Source: Caldatribacterium sp051549785
Lineage (GTDB): Bacteria; Atribacterota; Atribacteria; Atribacterales; Caldatribacteriaceae
Assembly (NCBI RefSeq): GCF_051549785.1
Contig: NZ_CP189974.1
Coordinates: 1,302,001-1,366,000 of the forward strand
DNA length: 64,000 bases
Direction: 5' to 3'
Every line of letters starts with the position of its first letter. The first letter of the stretch is position 1. Position numbers and translations under genes: made by a program. The notes beneath the pieces were generated by a model. That model did not search any database. It was given only the letters and a program-made list of their open reading frames with translations, and had not been told where the DNA came from. This document shows, in pieces, positions 57,744-64,000 of this stretch.

Positions 57744-57773
57744 TTGCGTGTTATGCAAAGGATACTATATAAT
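57744..57773 (+). promoter_or_regulatory. promoter of the stressosome-c-di-GMP operon
   Basis: A perfect TATAAT (57768-57773) lies 18 bp after a partial -35, TTGCGT (57744-57749). An inverted repeat ACTAC-N8-GTAGT (57774-57778 and 57787-57791) begins directly after the -10 box and covers the expected start point, so it may be an operator. The leader to GTG 57842 is about 60 nt. Confidence 0.5.
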
Positions 57774-57841
57774 ACTACGGTGTAATGTAGTCAACCTTTC
57801 CTTTATGGCCTATTGAATTCAAGCGGGAGGGAGGTCTGTAC

Positions 57842-58573
57842 GTGGAACTCCGGGAGAGTATTCTCAGTGTTCTTGACACCCTTCTTGAAGAGTTTCCCCC
57901 ATCAGAGAGAGAAGAGTGGAAGGACTTTCTTATTGCTCTGGCTGAACATTCCGAGGATAGGGAGAAACTTCGGGAATTTCTTGCAGTCCCTTTGGGGAAC
58001 CTCCTTTCTTCCACAGCCCCGCTGGATTTCCTTGCAGGGGTTCAGAAAATTCGTAACAGGGTGCAGAACTTCCCCCTCATTCCTGTCCTTGAGGAAGCTA
58101 TAGCTGCCCTCTCCCGCATCTTCGAGGAAAAGAACCGCCTTATCCGTGACCTGCGCGAGATCCTTTCCCAGCTGGCTGTACCTGTCATCGACATTTGGGA
58201 GGGCGTTGTTCTTCTACCCCTTATAGGAACGCTCGATTCAGAGAGGGCCCAGAGGATGACCGAGGTTCTCCTCAACGCCATTGCTGACAGAAAGTCCCGG
58301 ATTGCCATTGTTGACGTGAGTGGTTTGCCGTTTATTGACACTGCTGTGGGAGCGCATCTTGTTGAAGCTTTCAGTGCAGTGCGGCTCCTGGGAGCAGAAG
58401 TCGTGCTCACAGGGATAAAACCAGAGATCGCGCAGACCCTGGTGAAGCTCGGTGTTGGTTTTGAGGTCACCATTCAGAGAGACCTCCAGGAGGCCCTGCT
58501 TTACAGTATTTCCCTCCTTCGACGCCGAAAAGAGGAAAGGCGGAGAGCTACGGAGAATTTAGAAACCTCTTGA
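57842..58573 (+). CDS. rsbR: stressosome sensor-scaffold RsbR homologue
   Basis: A 243-residue protein. A helical N-terminal sensor part (about 1-105) has no clear globin motif. A linker helix RLIRDLREIL follows, then a C-terminal STAS domain that matches RsbR closely (VPVIDIWEGVVLLPLIGTLDSERAQRM, DVSGLPFIDTAVGAHLVEAF, LLGAEVVLTGIKPEIAQTLVKLGV). In Bacillus, RsbR and RsbS build the stressosome and are phosphorylated by RsbT on residues in the STAS domain. Candidate sites here are Thr in IDTAV and Thr in EIAQT. GTG 57842 follows GGAGGGAGGT. First gene of a seven-gene signalling run. Confidence 0.9.
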   Translation: MELRESILSVLDTLLEEFPPSEREEWKDFLIALAEHSEDREKLREFLAVPLGNLLSSTAPLDFLAGVQKIRNRVQNFPLIPVLEEAIAALSRIFEEKNRLIRDLREILSQLAVPVIDIWEGVVLLPLIGTLDSERAQRMTEVLLNAIADRKSRIAIVDVSGLPFIDTAVGAHLVEAFSAVRLLGAEVVLTGIKPEIAQTLVKLGVGFEVTIQRDLQEALLYSISLLRRRKEERRRATENLETS

Positions 58574-58579
58574 AAGCCA

Positions 58580-58966
58580 ATGAAAAGAAAGGTTCTCGCA
58601 ACCGTTCAGATTGGCGACTGCCTCTTTGTGCCTGTTCATGTTGAGCTTGACGATGCCTCTATTGAGGCTCTGCAACAGCAGCTTCTTGAGGAAATTGCGA
58701 CCCAGAAGGTACGGGCTTTGCTTTTGGACCTGAGTCTTATCGAGGTTATCGATAGCTATGCCTCGTACATTATCCACGAGACGGCTCAGATGGCAAGGCT
58801 TCTGGGTTGCAAGGTGGTTCTTGTCGGTATTCGCCCTGCTGTTGCTTTAACCCTTGCTCAGATGGGCATCCGTTTTGAGCATGTTCTGACCGCTCTTGAT
58901 CTCGAACACGCCTTGGAAATCCTTGCTTCTGGTGGCATGCCTTCCGATGAGAAGGATCTCCTTTGA
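58580..58966 (+). CDS. rsbS: stressosome scaffold RsbS homologue
   Basis: A 128-residue single STAS-domain protein. The RsbS pattern is present: ATVQIGDCLFVPVHVELDD, LLLDLSLIEVIDSYASYII with the target serine in the IDS motif, LLGCKVVLVGIRPAVALTLAQMGI, and an alpha-rich end. RsbS phosphorylation lets the kinase RsbT leave the complex. ATG 58580 lies 6 bp after rsbR. No catalytic residues are expected. Confidence 0.88.
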   Translation: MKRKVLATVQIGDCLFVPVHVELDDASIEALQQQLLEEIATQKVRALLLDLSLIEVIDSYASYIIHETAQMARLLGCKVVLVGIRPAVALTLAQMGIRFEHVLTALDLEHALEILASGGMPSDEKDLL

Positions 58967-59372
58967 TGAGTACCAGCTGGTTATCAAGATCACCAGGGAA
59001 GAGGATATTGTCCTAGCCCGCCAGACGGTGAAAAACCTTGCCAATGAGGCAGGGTTTTCTCTGGTGGATGTTACAAAAATTGCCACGGTTGTCTCAGAAC
59101 TTTCGCGGAACATCTTCCGCTACGCTGGTTCGGGTCTTATTCTCGCCCGCTTGCGGGACGAAGGAGAAAAAATCCTTGAAATCGTTGCCTACGACGAAGG
59201 ACCAGGAATAGAGAATCTCAGTGCTGTGCTACGGGGTGGGTACTCTACGACTCCCCGCAGTTTCGGACTGGGGCTTTCCGGGGTCAAGAAGTTAATGGAC
59301 GGTTTTGAGATTGAATCAGAAAAGGGGAAAGGGACAACTGTTAGGGTCGAGAAACGACAGAGACGTTTCTGA
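58947..59372 (+). CDS. rsbT: switch kinase RsbT homologue
   Basis: A 141-residue GHKL-type serine kinase/switch protein. Seen: IKITREEDIVLARQTVKNLANEAGFSLVDVTKIATVVSELSRNIFRYA (N-box with Glu and Asn), AYDEGPGIEN (G1 box) and SFGLGLSGVKKLMDGFEIES (G2 box). In Bacillus, RsbT phosphorylates RsbR/RsbS and then activates the phosphatase RsbU. ATG 58947 lies 20 bp inside rsbS, with no clear ribosome site; the family start would be close to IKITREED. Its end overlaps the fusion gene by 68 bp. Confidence 0.88.
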   Translation: MRRISFDEYQLVIKITREEDIVLARQTVKNLANEAGFSLVDVTKIATVVSELSRNIFRYAGSGLILARLRDEGEKILEIVAYDEGPGIENLSAVLRGGYSTTPRSFGLGLSGVKKLMDGFEIESEKGKGTTVRVEKRQRRF

Positions 59373-60297
59373 ATGCATTCTCTCTCTGGAGGTCTCCTCG
59401 CCTCTCGATGGGCTTATTGCTGAGCACTACCTTAGGAAGCACCTCAAGGACCCCGGGACTCTCTCCAGGGCTGTTCTTGTGGTTCGAGAACTAGTATCCA
59501 ATATTGGAAGGTATGCCGAACGGGGTAACGTTAAAGTCTTCCGCAAACCTGGCTTCCTGGAAGTTGTCGCTCAAAGTCAAGGCAAAAGAGAAGCTCAGCC
59601 AGGTCTTGGCCTTGGCCTCGAAATTGTGAGAAAGAATGCTCGTGAGGTTACCTTTGAGGAAAAGAAGGAAGCACAAAGTCTCACTGTCACCGCACGAATC
59701 CCCTTTTCTCCCCCTGTGTGGAACGTTGGTGCCTTTGTGAGGCCTCATGTTTACGAAGACGTGGGAGGGGATGTCTGCCTCTGGCGAGAAGAGGGTGAAA
59801 GGCTCAGAGTGCTTGTGGCTGATGTTTTGGGGCATGGGGAACGGGCTTTCGAAGTGGCTCAGAAGATCCGTTCCTTCTTTAGCGAGGATACAGCGGAGGA
59901 CCCTCTGGTTTCGTATGCACGTCTTCGCGAGCTCTTGCAAATGACTCGTGGCTGTGCACTTTTCCTTGGCCTCTTGGAAAGAAAATGCATGCGGTACTTT
60001 CTGGTGGGGAATGTGAGAGCTTGGTTGAACCGTGGGGATGGGTTCAAGTTCCTGCCTGCAAGACCGGGTGTGATGGGGAGGTTGGAATTGCCTCCAAAGC
60101 TCTGGGAAGAATCCCTTCTTCCCGGGAGCCGTCTCATCGTGTGTACCGATGGCGTAGAACGGCGGTTTCACCCGCGTTTCTTCCCTTGGACTGTGGGGTT
60201 AAGCCCGGAGCGGGTGGCCCGGAAGATTGGTGAGCATTTCTCCCGGAGAGAAGACGATGTCTGTGTGCTTGTTGTGGAGGGACCAGGGGATGTTTGA
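59305..60297 (+). CDS. HATPase-PP2C fusion (RsbT/RsbW-like plus RsbX-like phosphatase)
   Basis: A 330-residue protein with two parts. Residues about 20-135 form a GHKL domain like RsbT (LSRAVLVVRELVSNIGRYAERG, then GLGLGLEIVRKNA), but the G1 box DxGxG is replaced by AQSQGKREAQPG, so ATP use is doubtful. Residues about 145-330 form a PP2C/SpoIIE phosphatase like RsbX (DVGGDVCLW, VADVLGHGERA, IVCTDGVE, RREDDVCVLVV). RsbX resets the stressosome by removing phosphates. The start is uncertain: TTG 59305 or 59311, both inside rsbT. The join of the two parts in one reading frame is unusual. Confidence 0.75.
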   Translation: MRLNQKRGKGQLLGSRNDRDVSECILSLEVSSPLDGLIAEHYLRKHLKDPGTLSRAVLVVRELVSNIGRYAERGNVKVFRKPGFLEVVAQSQGKREAQPGLGLGLEIVRKNAREVTFEEKKEAQSLTVTARIPFSPPVWNVGAFVRPHVYEDVGGDVCLWREEGERLRVLVADVLGHGERAFEVAQKIRSFFSEDTAEDPLVSYARLRELLQMTRGCALFLGLLERKCMRYFLVGNVRAWLNRGDGFKFLPARPGVMGRLELPPKLWEESLLPGSRLIVCTDGVERRFHPRFFPWTVGLSPERVARKIGEHFSRREDDVCVLVVEGPGDV

Positions 60298-61114
60298 AGA
60301 GAGCAAAGAAACTGAGAGTCTCAGAATATTCGCTCAGGAGTACCAGAAGTATCTGGAGAGATTCCTCTTTGCTGATTCGGGAGAAAAAACGCTCCAGGAA
60401 GCCTATGACTGCCTCACTGCTCTCATGGATGAGGGTATTGCTGAGGCGGGGACAATTCTTGAGGTCCACAACCGCGCCCTTCAGAACGCTCTCAACATCC
60501 GTTTCGACAACGAAAAGGTGGAGTGGCTCTACATAAAGAGGGCAAACGAGTTCCTCACTCAGGCCATGGTTGCCATGGACGTCTTTGTCCTTTCTCTTCG
60601 TGAAGACCTCAGGAGGGACCAGCTCACACATCTTGCCAACAGGCTCTACCTTCGCCAGGAGCTTTCACGCCTCCTCCTTGAGGCGGGGGAGAAGGGGTTT
60701 ACGGTGGGTGTGGTGATGGTGGACATTGACGATTTTAAAGCTGTTAACGACATCTATGGTCATGACGAGGGGGACCGGGTCCTTGTGGCCCTGGCTCAGA
60801 TCATGCGGGAGAGTCTCCGGGAAGGAGATTTTGTGGCCCGCTGGGGTGGGGAAGAGTTCGTCCTTGTCCTTCCCAAGACGGATTACGAGAGGGTTAAAAT
60901 ACCTCTGGAGCGCCTCCAGAAGGCGGTGGCGGAAAAACTGAGGCTTCCTGATGGGAGGTCTGTAACCTTGAGCATGGGGGTCGTAATCTTCCCCGAGGAA
61001 GGCGTTCAGTCGGCAGAGGAACTGGTGAGGCTGGCTGATCTTGCCATGTACGCAGCAAAAAGGAGGGGAAAAAACTGCGTTGTGCTGTATCCGGAAACCC
61101 GCGGGGGTAACTGA
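60290..61114 (+). CDS. diguanylate cyclase with RsbU-N-like domain
   Basis: A 274-residue protein. The first 110 residues are helical and match the pattern of the RsbU N-terminal domain, to which RsbT binds (YQKYLERFL, EKTLQEAYDCLTALMDEGIAEAGTILEVHNRALQNAL, ANEFLTQAMVAMDVF). Residues about 115-270 form a GGDEF domain with the active motif GGEEF near residue 186 and an intact inhibitory site RxxD five residues upstream (REGD). It should make cyclic di-GMP. ATG 60290 has GGAGG 8 nt upstream and overlaps the phosphatase gene by 8 bp. RsbT released from the stressosome is the likely activator, as shown for a related Moorella system. Confidence 0.85.
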   Translation: MFEESKETESLRIFAQEYQKYLERFLFADSGEKTLQEAYDCLTALMDEGIAEAGTILEVHNRALQNALNIRFDNEKVEWLYIKRANEFLTQAMVAMDVFVLSLREDLRRDQLTHLANRLYLRQELSRLLLEAGEKGFTVGVVMVDIDDFKAVNDIYGHDEGDRVLVALAQIMRESLREGDFVARWGGEEFVLVLPKTDYERVKIPLERLQKAVAEKLRLPDGRSVTLSMGVVIFPEEGVQSAEELVRLADLAMYAAKRRGKNCVVLYPETRGGN

Positions 61115-61116
61115 AG

Positions 61117-62688
61117 TTGGTTTCGTGGGAAGATTTTCTCAAGACCACTTTCAGGGAGTGGGTCAGGTCCTTCTCCGGTGCAACGCCTTCTGAGGGGAGG
61201 ATAGAAAGGTGCCTGTTTCGTTTTGCCTCGGTTGGACAGAGGCTTGCCCTTGAAGGGTATGCCCTTCAAAAGGTCTGTGAGGAAGTCTCTGCGCTTTTCA
61301 GGCAGTGGATAAAGGAAGAGCTTTCCCTTCCTGCGTTGCCTGAAGCAGAGAAGAGAGTCTTTGAGCAGCTCCTCCTTGCAGGTATGGCCTTGGCCCGAGG
61401 ATATGGAGAGGGAGTGGCCTTTCGCCTTCATTCTCTGGCAAGAATTGATCCTTTAACTGGTCTCTACACCCGGCGCGCTTTTGAGCGTCGTTTCCTTTAC
61501 TTCCTGGATTATGCAAAGATGGGCGGGATTCCCCTTGCCCTGGCTATCCTCAACGTCGATGGGATGAAGGATATCAACGATGTCTACGGGTATCCCGTGG
61601 GGGATCTTGTGCTTCGCGGTATTGCTTCTCTCCTTGAGGAAACCGGGGCGGAGGTTTTGGGGAGGTTGAGTGGAGACGAGTTTGGTCTTGTGTTCATCCG
61701 GCTGAGCAGGGAAGCAGCCTTCAGGAGAGTGGAGATGCTCCTTGAGAGAATCCGAAAACTTGGCTTTCTTGCTGATGAGGAGTTATGGGTAACGGCAAGC
61801 TGTGGCCTGGCTTTTTACCCTGAACACGGGGAGAGCTGGGGTGACCTTATGGCCGCAGCAGACTCAGGACTCATCATGGCCAAGATGAAGGGTGGAGACC
61901 GGGTTGAAGTGATTGCTCCTGGTACCTCAAGCAGGATCAGAGAGATGCACGAGGGGTCGGTTCTTGTTCGCCGGGCCCTGCAGAATCCGGGGAGCATTGT
62001 GCCGGTCTTCCAGCCGATTCAAGACCTGCAGAAGGCGACCATTGTAGGGTACGAGGTTCTTGCCAGAGTGGAAGCTGGGGGCCGGCTTGTTCCTGCTTCC
62101 GCTTTTGTTAGTGCTGCGGAGAGAGAAAGGCTTATTGAGGAAATAGACCGGGTTGTCTTTGCCAAAGCCCTCCGTGCGAAAAAAGAGCAGTGCCCTCCGG
62201 GGACGCTCTTTTTCCTCAATGTCTCCATGGGTGAGCTCGAGCGGGGGAAAATCATCGAGGACGTGATACGGACTGTGGAGGAGCTCGCTATTCCTCCCTT
62301 TGAAGTCCTTCTCGAGATCACGGAGCGAGAAGCGATTCGGGATATCGAAGCCCTGAGAAAGGCAGCGCTTTCCCTGGAATCCTCGGGAATTCTCCTCACC
62401 CTTGATGATTTTGGGAGTGGCTTTTCCTCCTTCTCTTACCTTCAGCTTTTTGATTTTGCCTACGTGAAGATTGACGGAAACCTTGTTCGAGGGATGAGAC
62501 ATGGTGCGAGAGCCCGTCTTATCGTAAAGGCCATGGTCGAGCTTGTACGGAAAATCGGTGCAGAGCCAATAGGAGAGTTCGTAGAAGATGCGGAAACGGC
62601 TCGTGAGCTTGCCGCGCTTGGGGTGCGCCTCGTTCAGGGGTACTTTGTGGGGAGACCCGGGCCTCTTCCTCAGGTCTCCCTGAAATAA
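61117..62688 (+). CDS. GGDEF-EAL protein (cyclic-di-GMP turnover)
   Basis: A 523-residue protein. A helical N-terminal part (about 1-105) of unknown type comes first, then a GGDEF domain with SGDEF near residue 185 and no RxxD inhibitory site, then an EAL domain from about 290. Phosphodiesterase residues are present: Glu in EVLAR, Asn in FLNVSMGEL, Glu in LLEITE, DDFGSG, Lys in YVKIDG, Glu in GEFVED and Gln in VQGYFVG. Both activities are possible; breakdown seems likely given the partner cyclase. TTG 61117 lies 2 bp after the first GGDEF gene. Confidence 0.88.
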   Translation: MVSWEDFLKTTFREWVRSFSGATPSEGRIERCLFRFASVGQRLALEGYALQKVCEEVSALFRQWIKEELSLPALPEAEKRVFEQLLLAGMALARGYGEGVAFRLHSLARIDPLTGLYTRRAFERRFLYFLDYAKMGGIPLALAILNVDGMKDINDVYGYPVGDLVLRGIASLLEETGAEVLGRLSGDEFGLVFIRLSREAAFRRVEMLLERIRKLGFLADEELWVTASCGLAFYPEHGESWGDLMAAADSGLIMAKMKGGDRVEVIAPGTSSRIREMHEGSVLVRRALQNPGSIVPVFQPIQDLQKATIVGYEVLARVEAGGRLVPASAFVSAAERERLIEEIDRVVFAKALRAKKEQCPPGTLFFLNVSMGELERGKIIEDVIRTVEELAIPPFEVLLEITEREAIRDIEALRKAALSLESSGILLTLDDFGSGFSSFSYLQLFDFAYVKIDGNLVRGMRHGARARLIVKAMVELVRKIGAEPIGEFVEDAETARELAALGVRLVQGYFVGRPGPLPQVSLK

Positions 62689-62691
62689 TAG

Positions 62692-63159
62692 TTACACTTT
62701 CTTTTTTCTCTGGAGGTATCCTTCCACGGTATCCTTAGGGAAGTACCATTCCTTCCCCCTTTTCTCCCCCTGGAGTACTCCTTTGTTCGCTAAAGCGACA
62801 ATGTTGGGCAGGGTCGTGCCGCTGAGGGCAGCAACTTCTGTTGCCGTGAGTGGATGGTTTTCTTCATATTTTGCCTTGGAGCGCGCAAGGAGGAGGAGTC
62901 TCTCGATGTGGGAGGAGAGGGGAAGAGAATCCGGGGAGGCAACTCTCCTCATCTCTTTTAGCCGGCGGAAAACTTCCTGGACGGAAAGAACTTCCTCGAG
63001 GGAAAGAGGTTCCTTTCCCTCGAGGAACCCTGCTATCCTTTGAAGTCCTTTGAGGAAGACCTCCTTGGGGGTGTGTTCTAAGAAACTCTCAATGTCTTGG
63101 TAGGTTTCCTCGACTTCTCTCAGAGCCTGCCGTGTGAGAAAAGGCAGTATTCCATGCAT
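62692..63159 (-). CDS. helix-turn-helix protein with helical N-terminal domain
   Basis: A 155-residue protein. Residues 1-95 are helical with no family I recognise. Residues about 100-155 are an excisionase/MerR-type helix-turn-helix with a wing: HPLTATEVAALSGTTLPNIVALANKGVLQGEKRGKEWYFPKDTVEGYLQ. The stop is 3 bp from the stop of the opposing GGDEF-EAL gene. ATG 63157-63159 follows GGGGGTGGGAG. It could control the nearby chemotaxis or c-di-GMP genes; this is inference from position. Confidence 0.75.
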   Translation of the reverse strand: MHGILPFLTRQALREVEETYQDIESFLEHTPKEVFLKGLQRIAGFLEGKEPLSLEEVLSVQEVFRRLKEMRRVASPDSLPLSSHIERLLLLARSKAKYEENHPLTATEVAALSGTTLPNIVALANKGVLQGEKRGKEWYFPKDTVEGYLQRKKKV

Positions 63160-63223
63160 TCTCCCACCCCCTTTTCAGCTTTTTGTGTTGTTCTTGCACC
63201 TCCTTTCTCTTAGTGTACTTTTC

Positions 63224-63358
63224 TAAGCTAATCTTGAAAAAAAACATTCGCGGAACCTGAGACGAAGAAAGACTCTAACTCCGGGCTTTTGTTGAGGAGA
63301 GTTTTCCCAAAAGAGAGACGAGTTTTGTATTTCTATTAGCTTATGTATAGTTAGCTAA
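63224..63358. promoter_or_regulatory. three TTAGCT(A/T)A motifs in the 206-bp gap
   Basis: TTAGCTTA at 63336-63343 and TTAGCTAA at 63351-63358 are 15 bp apart. A third copy, in reverse orientation (TAAGCTAA), lies at 63224-63231. The surrounding gap 63160-63365 has no gene and is richer in A+T than its neighbours. A perfect minus-strand AAAGGAGGTG (63197-63206) lies about 37 nt before the HTH start without a start codon at the right distance. Confidence 0.4.
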
Positions 63359-63365
63359 CAATTGC

Positions 63366-64000
63366 TTACCTTGAGCCTCCTGCCCTAAACGGGTCGACCA
63401 CGAGAACCACTCTTCCGTCCCCGAGAATGGTACTGCTTGTGAACATCCCTCCCTGGAGAGCCGCAGGCAGGGGTTTGGTCACAATGCTCCGGCATCCCAG
63501 GATCTGGTCTACAGAAAGGGCCAGGATTCTCCTTCCATCCGCCACGACTACGACGCTTACCTCTTCGGGGAGGCTGTTTTCTCTCTCACCCAGAAGGTGA
63601 GCAAGGGGATACAGAGGTGTGATTTTCCCCCGGAAGGAAAAAACGGGGAACCCTCCTGCCGGGAAGACGTCGTTCCTTGAAAGCTTCAGGATACTGGCAA
63701 CCTGCTCCAGAGGAAGGGCATACCGTTCTCCATTGACCCCGACAAGGAGTACGGTCTGAACCCCCAGACGGGTAGGAACCTTCAGGGTGATCCAAGTGCC
63801 TTTTCCGGGGGCAGTTTTGACCTCCACATCGCCGCCCAGCTCACGAACCGTTGTTTGCACCACGTCCATGCCGATTCCACGGCCTGAAATCTCGGAAACC
63901 GAGTCGGCAGTGGAGAACCCCGGGGAGAAGATGAGGTTCAGGATTTCCTCTTCGCTGAGAGAAGCCCCCTCGGGGACAAGACCAAGGGCACGGGCCTTGC
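63366..64000 (-). CDS. cheA: chemotaxis histidine kinase CheA, C-terminal part
   Basis: The window ends inside this minus-strand gene; about 211 C-terminal residues are visible. They contain the end of the HATPase domain (FSPGFSTADSVSEISGRGIGMDVV with the G2 box and GKGTWITLKVP) and the CheW-like regulatory domain (RYALPLEQVASILKL, FRGKITPLYPLAHLL, ILALSVDQILGCRSIVTKPL, STILGDGRVVLVVDPF). CheA passes signals from methyl-accepting receptors to CheY. The frame is open to the window edge. No cheW or cheY is seen on this side. Confidence 0.92.
   Translation of the reverse strand, partial: KARALGLVPEGASLSEEEILNLIFSPGFSTADSVSEISGRGIGMDVVQTTVRELGGDVEVKTAPGKGTWITLKVPTRLGVQTVLLVGVNGERYALPLEQVASILKLSRNDVFPAGGFPVFSFRGKITPLYPLAHLLGERENSLPEEVSVVVVADGRRILALSVDQILGCRSIVTKPLPAALQGGMFTSSTILGDGRVVLVVDPFRAGGSR

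Noticed and set aside
57456..57758. 100-codon open frame on the minus strand in the non-coding gap
   Set aside because: No ribosome-binding site, no hydrophobic or conserved pattern and odd composition; kept only as part of the unexplained gap.
1..64000. tRNA, rRNA, CRISPR, insertion sequences or prophage
   Set aside because: I looked for cloverleaf-like segments, spaced repeats, transposase motifs and phage genes and saw none; nearly all sequence is accounted for by conserved genes.

Overview
The window reads as a single, very gene-dense stretch of a bacterial chromosome. There are about 70 protein genes and one real non-coding gap (57396-57841). No rRNA, tRNA, CRISPR array, insertion sequence or prophage was seen. 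Genes sit in long co-oriented runs joined by 4-bp ATGA/GTGA/TTGA overlaps, with many GTG and TTG starts and strong GGAGG-type ribosome sites. The full dcw cell-wall/division cluster, the DNPR meso-diaminopimelate motif in MurE, DivIVA, a VanW protein, a PASTA protein, a stressosome and an [FeFe]-hydrogenase-derived sensor suggest an anaerobic, probably thermophilic, deep-branching lineage. Atribacterota/Caldatribacterium-like, Synergistota, Thermotogota or a Firmicutes relative are all possible. The phylum is an inference with low confidence; gene content and order are the only evidence.

Layout. 1-4659: end of a DUF72 gene, OsmC protein, lipoprotein, URO-D-type methyltransferase, VanW protein and a parvulin-type foldase. 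4705-10156: fatty-acid and phospholipid start-up genes fabZ-fabH-fabF-plsY, then thioredoxin, polysaccharide deacetylase and a Clp1/Grc3-like P-loop protein. 10162-14503: a TM1266-like regulator on the minus strand, opposed to manC, tsaC, a sugar epimerase-type SDR, a PPC-domain protein and a small exported protein. 14500-20962: a perfect consensus promoter driving tig-clpP-clpX-valS and a SPOR-domain protein. 20976-24213: a signalling cluster of two DRTGG proteins, a HATPase protein, an [FeFe]-hydrogenase-like sensor and a PHP protein.

24222-45425: the mraZ-rsmH-ftsL-pbp-murE-murF-mraY-murD-ftsW-murG-murC-murB-ftsQ-ftsA-ftsZ cluster, headed by a four-unit MraZ operator. It continues with a radical-SAM protein, yggS, proC, divIVA, lspA and rluD. 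No ddl or sepF is present. 45412-57401: rqcH-like gene (minus), then yicC-gmk-rpoZ-coaBC-priA-def-fmt-metallopeptidase-rsmB-PASTA-rpe, ended by a bidirectional terminator shared with rpmB (minus). This is the order known from Firmicutes, except that prpC, prkC and rsgA are missing and only a kinase-less PASTA protein stands in the prkC position.

57744-64000: a stressosome operon (rsbR-rsbS-rsbT, then a HATPase-PP2C fusion) that runs directly into two cyclic-di-GMP genes. The first has an RsbU-N-like domain fused to GGDEF and the second is GGDEF-EAL. A helix-turn-helix gene and the end of a cheA gene follow on the minus strand. The most interesting points are the stressosome-to-c-di-GMP wiring, the hydrogenase-derived sensor cluster, the ftsQ frameshift at a T9 run, a PriA lacking helicase motifs, the kinase-less PASTA protein and several divergent gene pairs with physically overlapping promoters.
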